Positions 36,307 to 46,648 of a stretch of DNA of 64,000 nucleotides are shown piece after piece. Location: assembly GCF_001020985.1 (NCBI RefSeq), contig NZ_CP011542.1:3286001-3350000 (forward strand), read 5' to 3'. A model generated the notes under the pieces. It was not told where the DNA came from, made no database searches, and saw only the letters and a program-made list of their open reading frames with translations. Every line of letters begins with the position of its first letter. Positions within the stretch are counted from its first letter, which is position 1. This DNA is from Corynebacterium mustelae (GTDB lineage Bacteria > Actinomycetota > Actinomycetes > Mycobacteriales > Mycobacteriaceae). The translations under genes and the position numbers were made by a program.

Positions 36307-37113
36307 ATGCCCGAAGGCCATGTCATTCACCGTCTTGCTCGCGATCTCAACACAGCGTTTTCACATACGATTCCTGCTGTTAGTTCGCCTCAAGGGCGGT
36401 TTGCTACCGAAGCTGCACGTCTCGACGGCAGCGCTTATGACACCGCGACTGCTGTAGGCAAGCACTTATTTGTCGCCTTCAAAAACTCCTCACCTTTTCA
36501 TATCGTCCATATTCACCTTGGGCTTATTGGAAGCTTTCGCTTCGGCAGTCCTGACGATGTCACAGGGATAATCCGGCTACGGATAGCCACCGACACCATT
36601 GCGGCTGATCTACGGGGGCCACAGTGGTGTCGACTAATAACGGAGGAAGAACAGCAAGCAGCCGTCGCAAAGCTGGGGGCTGATCCACTACGAGCAGACG
36701 CGGATCCCACCGCTGTGTTTGAGCGGATAGGACGGTCATCGAAAAGCATAGCTGCGCTACTAATGGACCAATCTCTTTTCCCAGGTGTTGGCAATATTTA
36801 TCGTGCGGAAACCCTATTCCGATTAGGCATTAATCCTTCGCTTCCGGGCCGTGATTGCACACAGCTGCCGGAAATCTGGGCGGATTTAGTTGAACTCATG
36901 GCCGATGGGGTAGACACCGGCCGTATTGATACCGTGCGACCCGAACACACTCCGGAGGCGATGGGGCGGCCGCCTCGTAAAGATGACCACGGTGGAGAGG
37001 TATATGTCTACCGTCGGGCGGGACAACCGTGTTACGTTTGCGGGACCCCTATAGCGGCCACCGAGCTAGCTGGTCGGAATCTTTTTTGGTGCCCTAACTG
37101 TCAGAAAGGGTAA
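36307..37113 (+). CDS. nei: Endonuclease VIII-type DNA glycosylase (Fpg/Nei family)
   Basis: 268 residues. Removes oxidised pyrimidines; the N-terminal Pro2 is the catalytic nucleophile and Glu3 follows (MPEGHVIHRLARDLN, the Nei2 pattern of actinobacteria). The H2TH region is SIAALLMDQSLFPGVGNIYRAETLFRLGINP, and a C-terminal zinc finger CYVCG...CPNC is complete. The frame opens earlier (36223), but the protein must begin at ATG 36307 for Pro2 to be N-terminal. Confidence 0.94.
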   Translation: MPEGHVIHRLARDLNTAFSHTIPAVSSPQGRFATEAARLDGSAYDTATAVGKHLFVAFKNSSPFHIVHIHLGLIGSFRFGSPDDVTGIIRLRIATDTIAADLRGPQWCRLITEEEQQAAVAKLGADPLRADADPTAVFERIGRSSKSIAALLMDQSLFPGVGNIYRAETLFRLGINPSLPGRDCTQLPEIWADLVELMADGVDTGRIDTVRPEHTPEAMGRPPRKDDHGGEVYVYRRAGQPCYVCGTPIAATELAGRNLFWCPNCQKG

Positions 37114-37132
37114 TCGCAGTAGGCTAGAAAGT

Positions 37133-38656
37133 ATGCCTTCTCTGCTTCATACTGCCTATTCCGTTTCCGCCATTCGTACCGCCGAACAACCAATTGTCGC
37201 CGCCGCTGAACGTATTAAACCAGATGGACTCATGCAGCAAGCAGCACGCGCAGTCGCCGATGTTGCACTTAGCCTTTTATCCGGGGTCAACACACCTCGA
37301 GTGCTAGTTCTAGCCGGTTCTGGTGGCAACGGCGGTGACGGATTGTATGCAGGCGCATTTCTCGCCGAAGCTGGCATTGCGGTCGAAGCGATAGCTACTA
37401 GCGCATCCGGGACCACCTTACCGCGCGCCACCGAAGCTTTCACAAAAGCTGGGGGAGTGCTTGTCGACGCTCCCACTGCACCGGCGCAGTTAGTCATCGA
37501 TGCTATCGCGGGGCTTGGGCTTTCTGCTGGTCTCGCGCCCGAGTTAGCGGAGACAGTGTCTCATATGGTCTCACGAGGAGCGAAGGTGCTCGCAGTTGAT
37601 GTCCCAAGCGGCATTTCTCCTGATACGGGTGACCCGCTTGGGCCACACATTACAGCCGATGTGACTGTTACTTTCGGGGCACTGCGGTTTGCCCACACAG
37701 TTTCAGCAAGTTGCGGTGATGTGGTTGTGGCTGATATCGGAATCGCTGAATCATTGCACACAATGAATGGGCCTCGAGTGTATGCATACCGCGCAGTACC
37801 AGCAGATCATTCATGGCCCGATACGGTCACCCCGCTTCCAGCTATTCCCGCGATTAATTCGATGGAACCGCGACCAACGGATCATAAATACAGTGGGGGA
37901 GTGGTGGGCCTGTTAGCAGGCAGTGAGCTTTACCCTGGTGCGGGCGTCCTATGTGTTGCAGGTGCAGTGCGCGCAACCCCAGCCATGGTTCGCTACGTTG
38001 GTGCAGCACGTGAATTTGTATTGCATGCAATTCCTGAAGTGATCGCCAGCAGTCTCGCCACCGCCGGCAAAGTCCAGGCATGGGTAGCAGGACCTGGTGG
38101 GGCAACGGAGTCTGAATTACTTGATCTGATTCGCCGTCCGATTCCGCTGCTTATCGACGCCGATGGTATTCGTCTATTAGCAAAAAGCACTCACCTTATC
38201 GATGCCCTTCGCCAACGGGAACACCCAACAGTCCTTACTCCGCACGACGGAGAGTTTGCCACCTTAGTTGCCGCAATTGGTATCCCAGAAGCGGCAACCG
38301 CAAATCGCCTAGCTGCATGCCATGAGGCGGCTCAGGCACTGGGAGCGATCATTGTGCTCAAGGGACGCCGCACCCTAATTGCCCCACCACACGGGCCGAT
38401 AACCAGCATTGATGCTGGACATTCATGGTCAGCAACTCCTGGTAGTGGTGACGTCCTGGCTGGCGTAATGGGCGCATGGATTGCCCGATACGCCGCTCAA
38501 GACAAGCCATTGGCGGAAGCAATTGCCATCGCGGTTCATCTATGCGCCGATGCCGCCTGGCTGTCTGCCCAAACCAACTTCGGTGCAGCCCCAACATCAG
38601 CTTCCCGGATCGCTGATGCTATCCCGGCAGCCACCGCCCGGCTAAGCAATAAGTAG
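37133..38656 (+). CDS. nnr: Bifunctional NAD(P)HX epimerase/dehydratase
   Basis: 507 residues. Repairs hydrated NAD(P)H. N-terminal YjeF_N epimerase domain (VLVLAGSGGNGGDGLYAGAFLAEAG, VIDAIAGLGLS, LAVDVPSGISPDTGD) and C-terminal ADP/ATP-dependent dehydratase domain (KYSGGVVGLLAGSELYPGAGVLC, AGPGG, LTPHDGEFATL, IIVLKGRRTLIA, ATPGSGDVLAGVMGAWIA). The GSGD motif is intact. Starts 19 nt after nei2 and is probably co-transcribed with it. Confidence 0.95.
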   Translation: MPSLLHTAYSVSAIRTAEQPIVAAAERIKPDGLMQQAARAVADVALSLLSGVNTPRVLVLAGSGGNGGDGLYAGAFLAEAGIAVEAIATSASGTTLPRATEAFTKAGGVLVDAPTAPAQLVIDAIAGLGLSAGLAPELAETVSHMVSRGAKVLAVDVPSGISPDTGDPLGPHITADVTVTFGALRFAHTVSASCGDVVVADIGIAESLHTMNGPRVYAYRAVPADHSWPDTVTPLPAIPAINSMEPRPTDHKYSGGVVGLLAGSELYPGAGVLCVAGAVRATPAMVRYVGAAREFVLHAIPEVIASSLATAGKVQAWVAGPGGATESELLDLIRRPIPLLIDADGIRLLAKSTHLIDALRQREHPTVLTPHDGEFATLVAAIGIPEAATANRLAACHEAAQALGAIIVLKGRRTLIAPPHGPITSIDAGHSWSATPGSGDVLAGVMGAWIARYAAQDKPLAEAIAIAVHLCADAAWLSAQTNFGAAPTSASRIADAIPAATARLSNK

Positions 38657-39199
38657 CCGTCGCCATTTAATGCCTCGTTTCCCATCGCATTTTATCATGC
38701 CCTGCTAATGAATTTAGATAGACAAATGCGTCTAGCGCGTGATCCTATCAGGTCAGAATTAAAGAATGCGAGACTTAAAAAAGAGCAGGTATTAAAAATC
38801 GTGTAATAGAAAAACGTTTTGCAAAAAGAGAAAAGATTGTGACAAAAATTGTTGACCAAAAACCGGGAACCGAAATTCTAGCATGCACAATCACTGGCAT
38901 CACATAAGCCACAGAAATCCCAACGGACTGCTTATATTTACCGCAATTTCTTAATTCGCCAAAAATTTTATCAGCTATTTTTCGACGCTATTGGCACACA
39001 ATCCAGACAAGCGGGATCGTCACCCCAACAATGTCAAATTCTTAAATTCATTCATGGAAACTTTTTTATAGATAATATTCAAAAAAGATGAAGATTTATG
39101 GCATTTTGATTATGAAACTAGCTACAGATTTACAACTTCCAATAACTGAATTTTATATCAGATTTATTCTATGGTTTTCACGTCGGTCGTAATTCTTTT
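38657..39199. other. 543-bp AT-rich non-coding region
   Basis: Lies between nnr and the convergent vanZ-like gene. A 33-codon frame from ATG 38708 (MNLDRQMRLARDPIRSELK...) has no ribosome site and is not called. Composition is unlike the flanking genes and may be remnant DNA; no repeat or clear terminator was found. Confidence 0.4.
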
Positions 39200-39790
39200 T
39201 TATCGCCATGGGATACCCGCCCACCGCATGACGCTAGCTATCCGCGGCGCGTCGCCAAGTTCTTCGCCGTAAGAAACAATAACTCCAAAAACTACAGCGG
39301 CCGCTAATGCAATCCAACACCATAAACGATAGCGCTGCGGACCAGCCGCTACCGCCAAGCCAACACCAATAATGGTTCCAAGAGTATTGCACCATAAGTC
39401 GTCTATGTCCGAACGGCCAAGGGCAAAAACATATTGGGCGGTTTCTATAATCAAGCTAAACCCAGCGCCAACTACGATGCTCACCAGGGCCAGCCGCGCC
39501 CGTGACCAGGTAGAAAGTCGATTACTTTGGTGTAAAACGACGAAAACCAATAAGCCAAACGGGATGAATAACAAGATATTTCCGACGGTTTCGAACACCG
39601 GGGCAAACCAATTCTTTGAATTGAGGATCATATCAAACGGTTGCCATTCAATTTTCCGCACCCGCTGCCGCTCGGGTAACCACAGGTAACCTATTCGGTA
39701 AAACGCCTTTAGCATGGTCAACGCGAGAATGACCAGTGTGGTAACGCCTAACGCAGTTAATGTCAACGTCTTATCTTTAAGAAAATTCAT
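39200..39790 (-). CDS. VanZ-like membrane protein
   Basis: 196 residues with about five membrane segments. The VanZ-like core is WQPFDMILNSKNWFAPVFETVGNILLFIPFGLLVFVVL...SIVVGAGFSLIIETAQYVFALGRSDIDDLWCNTLGTIIGVGLA, containing the NILLFIPFG, ETAQ and DxxDxxxNTLG elements. Named after a teicoplanin-resistance protein, but most members have no known role. It stands alone between nnr (convergent) and leuS (same strand, upstream). Confidence 0.85.
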   Translation of the reverse strand: MNFLKDKTLTLTALGVTTLVILALTMLKAFYRIGYLWLPERQRVRKIEWQPFDMILNSKNWFAPVFETVGNILLFIPFGLLVFVVLHQSNRLSTWSRARLALVSIVVGAGFSLIIETAQYVFALGRSDIDDLWCNTLGTIIGVGLAVAAGPQRYRLWCWIALAAAVVFGVIVSYGEELGDAPRIASVMRWAGIPWR

Positions 39791-39900
39791 GCCCAGAGTT
39801 TACAGCCGGATTCCATATCTATCAGCATCCCTGCGCACAGCGTTTCCAAGGCTCCCCGAAACCCCAAACGATCATTATCCACCGTAATTCCGACTGATTG

Positions 39901-39938
39901 CAAGCACCCCGTGGAACTGGGTCGACACGGGGTGCTTG
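39901..39938. terminator. Hairpin behind leuS
   Basis: CAAGCACCCCGTG (39901-39913) pairs perfectly with CACGGGGTGCTTG (39926-39938), with a 12-nt loop, 38 bp beyond the leuS stop. There is no clear T run on either side. Confidence 0.72.
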
Positions 39939-39976
39939 GTGTGTAACAACTTAGGCGGGTACGGCTGGGCTGTTGG

Positions 39977-42829
39977 TTATTTCACTACCAAATTCACCAT
40001 ACGCCCAGGTACAACAATGTGCTTAACAACGGTCTTGCCATTTGTGTGCACCTGAATTGTTTCGTTTGCCAGCGCAGCAGCAACAATCTCATCTTCACTG
40101 GCGGAAGTGGCAACCATGATTCGACCCCGGACTTTACCGTTGATCTGAACAGGCAATTCGATTTCATCATCAACAAGCCATTTTTCATCAAAAGTAGGGA
40201 AGGGTTCGAAAGTAATGGTTTCCGTATTCCCAAGCCGCTGCCATAGTTCTTCAGCGATGTGAGGCGCAACTGGGGCAATCATTTGCACCAATGGGCTAAC
40301 CGCATCTTGCGGGGCCCCGGCAGGGAATTGTTTGGTTAGGTAATTGACGTATTCAATCCCTTTGGCAACCACTGTGTTGAGGCGTAAATTAGCATAATCG
40401 TCCCGAATACCAGCGATAGCCCGGTGTAGTGCTTTGTTGGTGGCGTCGTCAAGCGGAGCATCAGTAACCGCCAACTCGCCAGTGTCCTCGGTAACAACCA
40501 GACGCCACAATCGCTGTAAGAAGCGCTGCGCGCCCACAACATCCTTGGTCGCCCACGGCCGAGAAGTATCCAATGGCCCCATCGCCATTTCGTAGACACG
40601 CAAGGTATCAGCACCAAAACCATCGCAAATTTCGTCCGGCGACACGGAATTCTTCAGCGATTTACCCATCTTGCCGTATTCTTGGGTAACTTCTTCACCG
40701 TTGTAGTAGAACTTTCCGTCTTTTTCTTCCACCTCAGCAGCGGGAACGTAGACACCACGCGAATCAGTATAAGCAAATGCCTGAATATAACCCTGGTTAT
40801 ACAACCGCCGATAAGGCTCACGGGAAGAGACAAAACCCAGATCAAACAGTACCTTGTGCCAGAACCGGGAATACAGGAGGTGTAAAACGGCATGCTCCAC
40901 GCCACCCACATACAGATCGACACCGCCACTGTCACCGTCGAATTGCGGGCCGGTCCAGTATTTTTCGTTTTCCGGATCGCAGAATTTTTCTGAATTCAAC
41001 GGATCGATGTAACGCAGCTGGTACCAGGAGGAACCCGCCCACTGCGGCATGACATTGGTGTCGCGCCGATATTTTTGCGCCCCATTACCCAAATCGAGTT
41101 CTACTTCCACCCAATCAGTGGCTTTTGCTAGCGGCGGTTGCGGTTCGGAATCTTTGTCTTCCGGGTCAAAGGCCACCGGCTTGTAGTCTTCAACCTCTGG
41201 CAACACTACTGGCAGCATGGATTCTGGTAGAGCGTGCGCGACACCATCGGAGTCGTAAACTACTGGGAATGGTTCACCCCAATACCGTTGCCGGGCAAAA
41301 AGCCAGTCGCGCAATTTGTATTGGATTTTCTCGGCACCAAGGCCACGGGTGACTAACCAATCAATAGTGGCATTCACTGCGGTCGGAGTATCCATACCGT
41401 TTAGGTCCAACCCATCATCATTGGCCGAGTTAATATGCGGCGCATCACCAATGAATGGTTCATTGGTGACATCGCTTTCCAAAACCTGCAGGATTGGCAG
41501 GCCAAAGATAGTTGCAAATTCAAAATCGCGACTGTCGTGGGCAGGAACTGCCATAATGGCACCGGTGCCGTAGCCGGTCAAGACATAATCGGCGATGAAT
41601 ACCGGAATTTCTGCGCCATTAACTGGATTGACGGCGTATGCCCCGAGGAAAACACCAGTTTTATCCTTATTTTCCTGCCGCTCAACGTCGCTCTTTGCCG
41701 CAATAGCTGCACGATAGGCCGCAACTGCTTCGGCAGGAGTTGCGCAATTATAGGTCCAAGAGGGGTTTATGCCTTCATAGTTTCCGGTTCCACCCGCGAC
41801 AAGGGCGTCGACAAGCTCGTGTTCAGGTGCAAGAACCATATAGCTAGCACCGAACAAGGTGTCCGGACGGGTGGTAAATACCGTCAGTTTTTGCCCTTGA
41901 CATAAGAAGTCAACCTCAGCGCCGCGGGATCGACCGATCCAATTGCGCTGCATATTCTTCACTTTGTCCGGCCAATCCAGCAGCTCTAAATCGTCGATAA
42001 GCCGATCGCCGTACGCGGTAATCCGCATCATCCACTGGCTCAGTTTCTTACGGAATACTGGGAAGTTTCCGCGTTCTGATTTTCCATCTGCGGTTACTTC
42101 TTCGTTTGCCAAAACCGTACCCAAGCCTGGGCACCAATTCACCATGGAATGGGATTGATAAACCAGGCGGTAGTGATCAATCACCTTCGCCTGTTGCACG
42201 CGGTCCAAAGCTGCAAAGTCTGATGTTCCAAACTCTTCTACTAAATCCTCTGGAATGTTCCGAGCTCCGGATTCCAGCAGTGGTTTGAGTTCGTCAATCC
42301 GCCGTGCTTTTTGGGATTCTTCATCGAACCACGCATTGAAAATTTGCAGGAAGATCCACTGCGTCCACCGGTAAAATTCCTCATCGGTTGTCGCGATGGC
42401 ACGTCTTTTATCGTGTCCCAACCCAAGCCGATTTAATTGCCGCTCCATGTTATCAATGGATTCTTGCGTTTTTACCGCTGGATGGGTGCCGGTCTGAATG
42501 GCGTATTGTTCGGCTGGTAGGCCGAATGCGTCATAGCCTAAGGTGTGCAGAACATTCTTGCCCAACATTCGATTAAAGCGGGCATAGACATCCGTAGCGA
42601 TATATCCAAGCGGGTGACCAACATGCAGCCCTGCACCAGACGGGAACGGGAACATATCCTGCACAAAGAGCTTTTCGTTAGGTACGTCATTTCCGTCGGC
42701 TAGGGTCCCTACCGGGTTTGGCGCCTGGAAGGTGCCATTTTCCCGCCAGAAGGTTTGCCATTTTTCCTCGATAGACCCGGCCAGTTCCGGAGTATATCGA
42801 TGTATTGGTGTCTCGCTCGGATTCGTCAT
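39977..42829 (-). CDS. leuS: Leucyl-tRNA synthetase
   Basis: 950 residues, class Ia synthetase charging tRNA-Leu. HIGH-type motif [14 protein letters not shown] near residue 70; the CP1 editing domain includes [22 protein letters not shown] and [14 protein letters not shown] with the editing Asp; KMSKS-type [15 protein letters not shown] near residue 695; C-terminal anticodon-binding part ending [13 protein letters not shown]...[11 protein letters not shown]. Starts at ATG 42829 without an obvious strong ribosome site. It contains a copy of the 13-mer motif at 41804-41816. Confidence 0.98.
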   Translation of the reverse strand: MTNPSETPIHRYTPELAGSIEEKWQTFWRENGTFQAPNPVGTLADGNDVPNEKLFVQDMFPFPSGAGLHVGHPLGYIATDVYARFNRMLGKNVLHTLGYDAFGLPAEQYAIQTGTHPAVKTQESIDNMERQLNRLGLGHDKRRAIATTDEEFYRWTQWIFLQIFNAWFDEESQKARRIDELKPLLESGARNIPEDLVEEFGTSDFAALDRVQQAKVIDHYRLVYQSHSMVNWCPGLGTVLANEEVTADGKSERGNFPVFRKKLSQWMMRITAYGDRLIDDLELLDWPDKVKNMQRNWIGRSRGAEVDFLCQGQKLTVFTTRPDTLFGASYMVLAPEHELVDALVAGGTGNYEGINPSWTYNCATPAEAVAAYRAAIAAKSDVERQENKDKTGVFLGAYAVNPVNGAEIPVFIADYVLTGYGTGAIMAVPAHDSRDFEFATIFGLPILQVLESDVTNEPFIGDAPHINSANDDGLDLNGMDTPTAVNATIDWLVTRGLGAEKIQYKLRDWLFARQRYWGEPFPVVYDSDGVAHALPESMLPVVLPEVEDYKPVAFDPEDKDSEPQPPLAKATDWVEVELDLGNGAQKYRRDTNVMPQWAGSSWYQLRYIDPLNSEKFCDPENEKYWTGPQFDGDSGGVDLYVGGVEHAVLHLLYSRFWHKVLFDLGFVSSREPYRRLYNQGYIQAFAYTDSRGVYVPAAEVEEKDGKFYYNGEEVTQEYGKMGKSLKNSVSPDEICDGFGADTLRVYEMAMGPLDTSRPWATKDVVGAQRFLQRLWRLVVTEDTGELAVTDAPLDDATNKALHRAIAGIRDDYANLRLNTVVAKGIEYVNYLTKQFPAGAPQDAVSPLVQMIAPVAPHIAEELWQRLGNTETITFEPFPTFDEKWLVDDEIELPVQINGKVRGRIMVATSASEDEIVAAALANETIQVHTNGKTVVKHIVVPGRMVNLVVK

Positions 42830-42893
42830 GGATAAACAGTGTAGTACGCGAGACTTGCGCCTGGGTATTTGGTTGCAACCGTGGTCGAGCCGC

Positions 42894-43703
42894 TTAGAAG
42901 ATTAGTGAGAATTGTTCGCCAATTTTAGTTGTTTCCGCAATGCACGCGCTTATCAGTCGCCTACTGATATGGGGTTTACGTCCCGGTTTATCCAGTACTG
43001 TTTCCTCGATTTCGCAATCTAGCTTCAGCGGTTGTGGGGAACTACCAAGCATTCCGGCGACTGTCTTTAACAATTCGTCATCGGCGTAGACGGCGTAGGA
43101 TGTGTTTTCAATAAGTAGAAACACGGTGTCCGATGAGTCTTTAAAACCGTCGAAAATGTACGTTCCATTTATAACGTTGACGTATTTTTTCTCCGTCTTG
43201 AATTCTGTGACCAAGTTCTGGGCATGGTCGGGATTACCGGTATAGTTTTTAGTTTCTTGCGCTTGCTGTCGAATCTCCACTTCGAAAGTATTGCGCTTTT
43301 TACTCAAGATTCGCGCCGCGTGTGCCAGAGGCTGCTGGGCAGCATGCGGCAGGTCGGTCAAGTTTTGACCCGGATCAAATAGCGTGTCCAATACAGTACA
43401 GAGCGCTTGATCATCAATGTCTCGAACAGCGAAATCCATTTCGATGTCGGTTGGACGTTTGGGCCTAGGGGCAGCAGCTAAGCGAAAACCTTGTTCAACC
43501 GGGCTTAGGATGAGTGGACGTCCGCAGGAACCAGTGGCCCCGGCGGCTGCGGCAGAAGCTTTTGCGGTGGCGGAAGCCGCGTTGGAGATATTGGCAACTA
43601 GTGCTGCAAATTCACGCGCATTGAGGGGTTTTCCGCTTGTGGCTTTAAAAACGGCTTCAGCTCGCTCCGGATCACGAGGGGCTGGATTGTTAGCGGTTTC
43701 CAT
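42894..43703 (-). CDS. Unknown protein, 269 residues
   Basis: No family recognised. The N terminus is Ala-rich ([25 protein letters not shown], about residues 37-61) and could be a flexible or helical arm. The rest is soluble ([66 protein letters not shown]). No signal peptide. ATG 43703 is preferred; GTG 43706 is adjacent. It lies upstream of leuS on the same strand with a 64-bp gap. Confidence 0.6.
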   Translation of the reverse strand: METANNPAPRDPERAEAVFKATSGKPLNAREFAALVANISNAASATAKASAAAAGATGSCGRPLILSPVEQGFRLAAAPRPKRPTDIEMDFAVRDIDDQALCTVLDTLFDPGQNLTDLPHAAQQPLAHAARILSKKRNTFEVEIRQQAQETKNYTGNPDHAQNLVTEFKTEKKYVNVINGTYIFDGFKDSSDTVFLLIENTSYAVYADDELLKTVAGMLGSSPQPLKLDCEIEETVLDKPGRKPHISRRLISACIAETTKIGEQFSLIF

Positions 43704-44094
43704 CACGTAACCTAGCGTCCTTTCACATCGTACCTTTGATGCCTAGAAAGTCTAATGCACGCGTGCCTTAGGACGTATCCGGCAGACATCAGGTACGGTT
43801 TAATACATCCCATAATAGATATAACTTATAAGACGTGAAAGGCGGCCAAATGAAAGTATCACACTTGATTTGGGAAAATTTCCTGTCAAATTTAATCACA
43901 TATGCAAGAAATGCCTATTATTGACTTAACAACAAGTAAGTTTTCCACAATATTAATTGCACAAATAACAAAGGTTGTTTTAAGGTTTTAGGGTGTGTAA
44001 TTAAAATTTCCGCTTTATAACCAACTAGGCGTGTGGTTTTCACTCGTTTCCGATAACCGAAGTCCACACTACTTGCCGCCAGAAAGGTGACGAT
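43704..44094. other. 391-bp divergent intergenic region
   Basis: AT-rich promoter region between two unknown genes. A 24-codon frame (ATG 43850 to TGA 43924, MKVSHLIWENF...) has AAGG 7 nt before it and an AT-rich -10-like element upstream, so it could be a leader peptide; evidence is thin. A TTTTCCACA near-match to a DnaA box sits at about 43941-43949. Confidence 0.4.
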
Positions 44095-44544
44095 ATGTTA
44101 CTGCATACGCACAACGACACCGCTATAGCCGGTGGTGGCCCAGTGAAGACTCGATCCTTCACCGCAACCATCCGGTCACTTTTTCGGAGCTTTAAAACTG
44201 GAGAATTTACCGAGGCGGACCAGGCAGAACACATCGAATCATTCCACGGACTTTTTGAAAACGATCGGTTCTGGGTGCTGCGACACTTGCCAGAGGACAC
44301 CGACACCTGGCTTGAAGAAGCCATAGCCCGCGAGATCCTCAACGGTGGACACCCCGGCCGGTTAGAAGGCGAGGTAGCCGAAATGGCGGATCGTTGTTTC
44401 CGCGCAATCGGCAATGGTGGTACGGCAGCGCGCGCATCCATGATTCGGTTGTGGGATAACGACAGTCGACTTGATTTTTATCGCAAGGAAATCACCGAAT
44501 ACCGCCCCCGCATCGCGGAGATTTCCAAAACTGAACCCATTTAA
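44095..44544 (+). CDS. Unknown protein, 149 residues
   Basis: Soluble, no family recognised. Contains TFTATIRSLFRSFKTGEFTEADQAEHIESFHGLFENDRFWVLRHLPEDTDTWLEEAIAREI-like helical regions rich in Glu and Arg, and ends FYRKEITEYRPRIAEISKTEPI. GAAAGGTGACGAT precedes ATG 44095. It is convergent with the ABC ATPase gene, overlapping its stop by 4 nt. Confidence 0.6.
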   Translation: MLLHTHNDTAIAGGGPVKTRSFTATIRSLFRSFKTGEFTEADQAEHIESFHGLFENDRFWVLRHLPEDTDTWLEEAIAREILNGGHPGRLEGEVAEMADRCFRAIGNGGTAARASMIRLWDNDSRLDFYRKEITEYRPRIAEISKTEPI

Positions 44545-45302
44545 TTCTGTATCGATAATGTACCGTCAAGCATCTTCGCAACGGTATCGGCCACCGCTAA
44601 TTGGCTGCGGTCATGGGTAATCAATAGGGTCGCAAGCTGGAATTCGTCGGTCACGGTGCGCAGCAACTCTACAATTTCCTGCGATAACCTGTGGTCAAGC
44701 GCCGACGTAGGCTCGTCGGCAAGCAAAACCGCAGGCGAACCCATCAATGCCCGCGCGATATTCACCCGTTGTCGCTGACCGCCGGACAGTTTTGTTGCCT
44801 TACGATCCCCGTAGCCAGGCAACCCAACCGCCGCTAACAATTCATCAGCGCGGGCTTTCCGCTTCTTAAGTTCTCGGCCCCGCAACCCACGAATATGATC
44901 GGTAACCAATAACTGCTCCCTCACCGTCAGCGAGGCTAACATATTAGGGGATTGGAATACGATTCCAATTTTCTCACGGCGTAATCGCGCCAATGAATCG
45001 TCACCATATGCGGTTATATCCTGGCCTTGAAGCAGCACCGTACCTGATGTTGGGCGCAACAACGTAGCCGCCACCGATAAAAACGTGGATTTTCCGGAAC
45101 CAGATTCGCCCACCAACGCGGTTAGCGTTCCTGGCTGCAAAGCCAAACTAACGTGATTTAATGCCGTAACTTGTTGGTCGCCATCAGGAAAGACCATGCT
45201 GACATCGCGCAGTTCCATAGCCGCCGCTGTGGCGTCATATAAAGCCGTAGACGCGACCATGTGCCGTGGCTGGGGATGAGTTGAGTGTGTAATGGTAGTC
45301 AA
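44541..45302 (-). CDS. hrtA: ABC transporter ATPase (HrtA-like, haem export)
   Basis: 253 residues. Walker A GESGSGKSTFL, Q-loop FQSPNMLASLTVREQLL, signature LSGGQRQRVNIARALMG, Walker B VLLADEPTSALD and H-loop LLITHDRSQ, the MacB/LolD-like subclass. TTG 45302 is chosen as start because AGGAGAAAGAAA places a perfectly spaced ribosome site; the frame itself opens at 45344. Downstream partner of the permease, 82 bp after it. The hrtBA-chrSA divergent layout matches corynebacterial haem-detoxification loci; haem as substrate is inferred from that layout. Confidence 0.72.
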   Translation of the reverse strand: MTTITHSTHPQPRHMVASTALYDATAAAMELRDVSMVFPDGDQQVTALNHVSLALQPGTLTALVGESGSGKSTFLSVAATLLRPTSGTVLLQGQDITAYGDDSLARLRREKIGIVFQSPNMLASLTVREQLLVTDHIRGLRGRELKKRKARADELLAAVGLPGYGDRKATKLSGGQRQRVNIARALMGSPAVLLADEPTSALDHRLSQEIVELLRTVTDEFQLATLLITHDRSQLAVADTVAKMLDGTLSIQN

Positions 45303-45384
45303 TTTCTTTCTCCTGAAATAACTGGCACGAGATAAAAGCGCCATCGGGATGTAACAGATTAAGGGGATACAAGGGGTAGTGAGG

Positions 45385-46488
45385 TTATTGCGTTGCGTTC
45401 AATGCTTCCAGCGGATCAACTTTCGTCACCGTTCGCACCGCCACCAAAGACCCCACAATGCCCAAGACACAAACCCCCACAGCGGGCAACACCACGGTTG
45501 CGGTATCAAACGCAACGGGCACGGTACCGGTTCCGCTGATAACCGAGCCTAGGGCCCAAGCCAAACCAGCGCCGATGCTGGCACCGAGCAAAAGGATAAT
45601 GGCGGATTGCGTTAACGCGTCTATCAATACATAGCGTTTCGACGCCCCCATCGCCCGTAAAATTGCGATATCGCGGGACCGCTGCAAGGTCCACACACTT
45701 AAAAACGCGATCGTAACCAGCGCAGAAATGCCGTATAAGAATCCTTGCATCGCCTGCAACGACCCTTGTTCGCTACTGTAGGCGGCCAATCCCTTAAAAG
45801 AATCTGGAAGATCTGTGACAATAGCGTTCGTTTGTCGTGTCGCTTGCGCAATATCCTCCCCACCCCAGATGCCGGCATCAGCGCGCACAAGCAATACTGT
45901 GCCAACCGCATCTGTATGGCTGATCTCCTGCCAGGTTGTGGTGTCTACCCACACAACGGGGGAGTGGGCATAGTAATTATCAGAAGCATTGTCTGAATCC
46001 GCGAGTACCGCACTCACAGAAACTTCTTGACCACCAATGGTGATCTCATCGCCGACACCTACCGCCAAATCCTCGGCCAGTGAGACCGGAAGCGCAGCAC
46101 CGTAAGAAATCACACCCCCTGGGATCACCGCATTTTCTGGCAAGCCAAGAACGGCGGCGGGATGTGCCGCGGAGCCTGATTCAATGCGGCTTTGCATCGC
46201 ACCCAAGGGTTGTACTTGGGTGATGCCTTCTACATCCCGCCACGTATTCCACGCAGTCAACGAAACGGAGGAGTTACTGAATGAGACCTCTGGTTCAGCA
46301 ACCTCAGTTGGTGCCATAAACACCACCCGATCTGGCGCCAGCGACTCCAATGCTCCGGTGTTCTGCCGACCAAGCCCATTAGTAAGGCCGGTAAGCATGA
46401 CAATAAGCAATGTAATAAGAACGGTTACGCTACCAATGAGCGCAAACCTTCCACCAGCGCCACGAATCTCTCTTACACTTAGAAACAC
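45385..46488 (-). CDS. hrtB: ABC transporter permease, FtsX/MacB fold (HrtB-like)
   Basis: 367 residues. One N-terminal membrane helix (FALIGSVTVLITLLIVMLTGLTNGLG), a large extracytoplasmic domain (about residues 40-230), then three helices (ALVTIAFLSVWTL; ILLLGASIGAGLAWALGSV; VVLPAVGVCVLGIVGSLVAVRTV), and the conserved cytoplasmic link QRSRDIAILRAMGASKRYVLIDA. GTG 46488 follows AAGGAAA. Forms an exporter with the following ATPase. Confidence 0.78.
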   Translation of the reverse strand: MFLSVREIRGAGGRFALIGSVTVLITLLIVMLTGLTNGLGRQNTGALESLAPDRVVFMAPTEVAEPEVSFSNSSVSLTAWNTWRDVEGITQVQPLGAMQSRIESGSAAHPAAVLGLPENAVIPGGVISYGAALPVSLAEDLAVGVGDEITIGGQEVSVSAVLADSDNASDNYYAHSPVVWVDTTTWQEISHTDAVGTVLLVRADAGIWGGEDIAQATRQTNAIVTDLPDSFKGLAAYSSEQGSLQAMQGFLYGISALVTIAFLSVWTLQRSRDIAILRAMGASKRYVLIDALTQSAIILLLGASIGAGLAWALGSVISGTGTVPVAFDTATVVLPAVGVCVLGIVGSLVAVRTVTKVDPLEALNATQ

Positions 46489-46582
46489 AGTGAACTTTCC
46501 TTAACTTTTTCGTTTTCATCAACTACCCTCCAGCTAACCCGTAACCTGCGACGATTCCATCACCTAGCGACTTGAAAGTTCC

Positions 46583-46643
46583 GTCAACCACTCGGTTGAC
46601 AGGCACTCAATACCTGTCTGTACCCGCCTACACCCATCTGTAG
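46583..46643. promoter_or_regulatory. Tandem dyads between the exporter and the two-component genes
   Basis: Three successive inverted repeats in the 160-bp divergent region: GTCAACC-N4-GGTTGAC (46583-46600), GACAGG-N9-CCTGTC (46598-46618) and CTACA-N6-TGTAG (46628-46643). They are candidate binding sites for the response regulator encoded next door. Confidence 0.6.
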
Positions 46644-46648
46644 AACGA

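Noticed and set aside
38708-38809. Small gene MNLDRQMRLARDPIRSELK...
   Set aside because: Thirty-three codons, no ribosome site, within AT-rich non-coding DNA.
43850-43924. 24-codon leader peptide
   Set aside because: Has a modest ribosome site but no runs of a regulatory amino acid and no attenuator hairpin to support a leader role.
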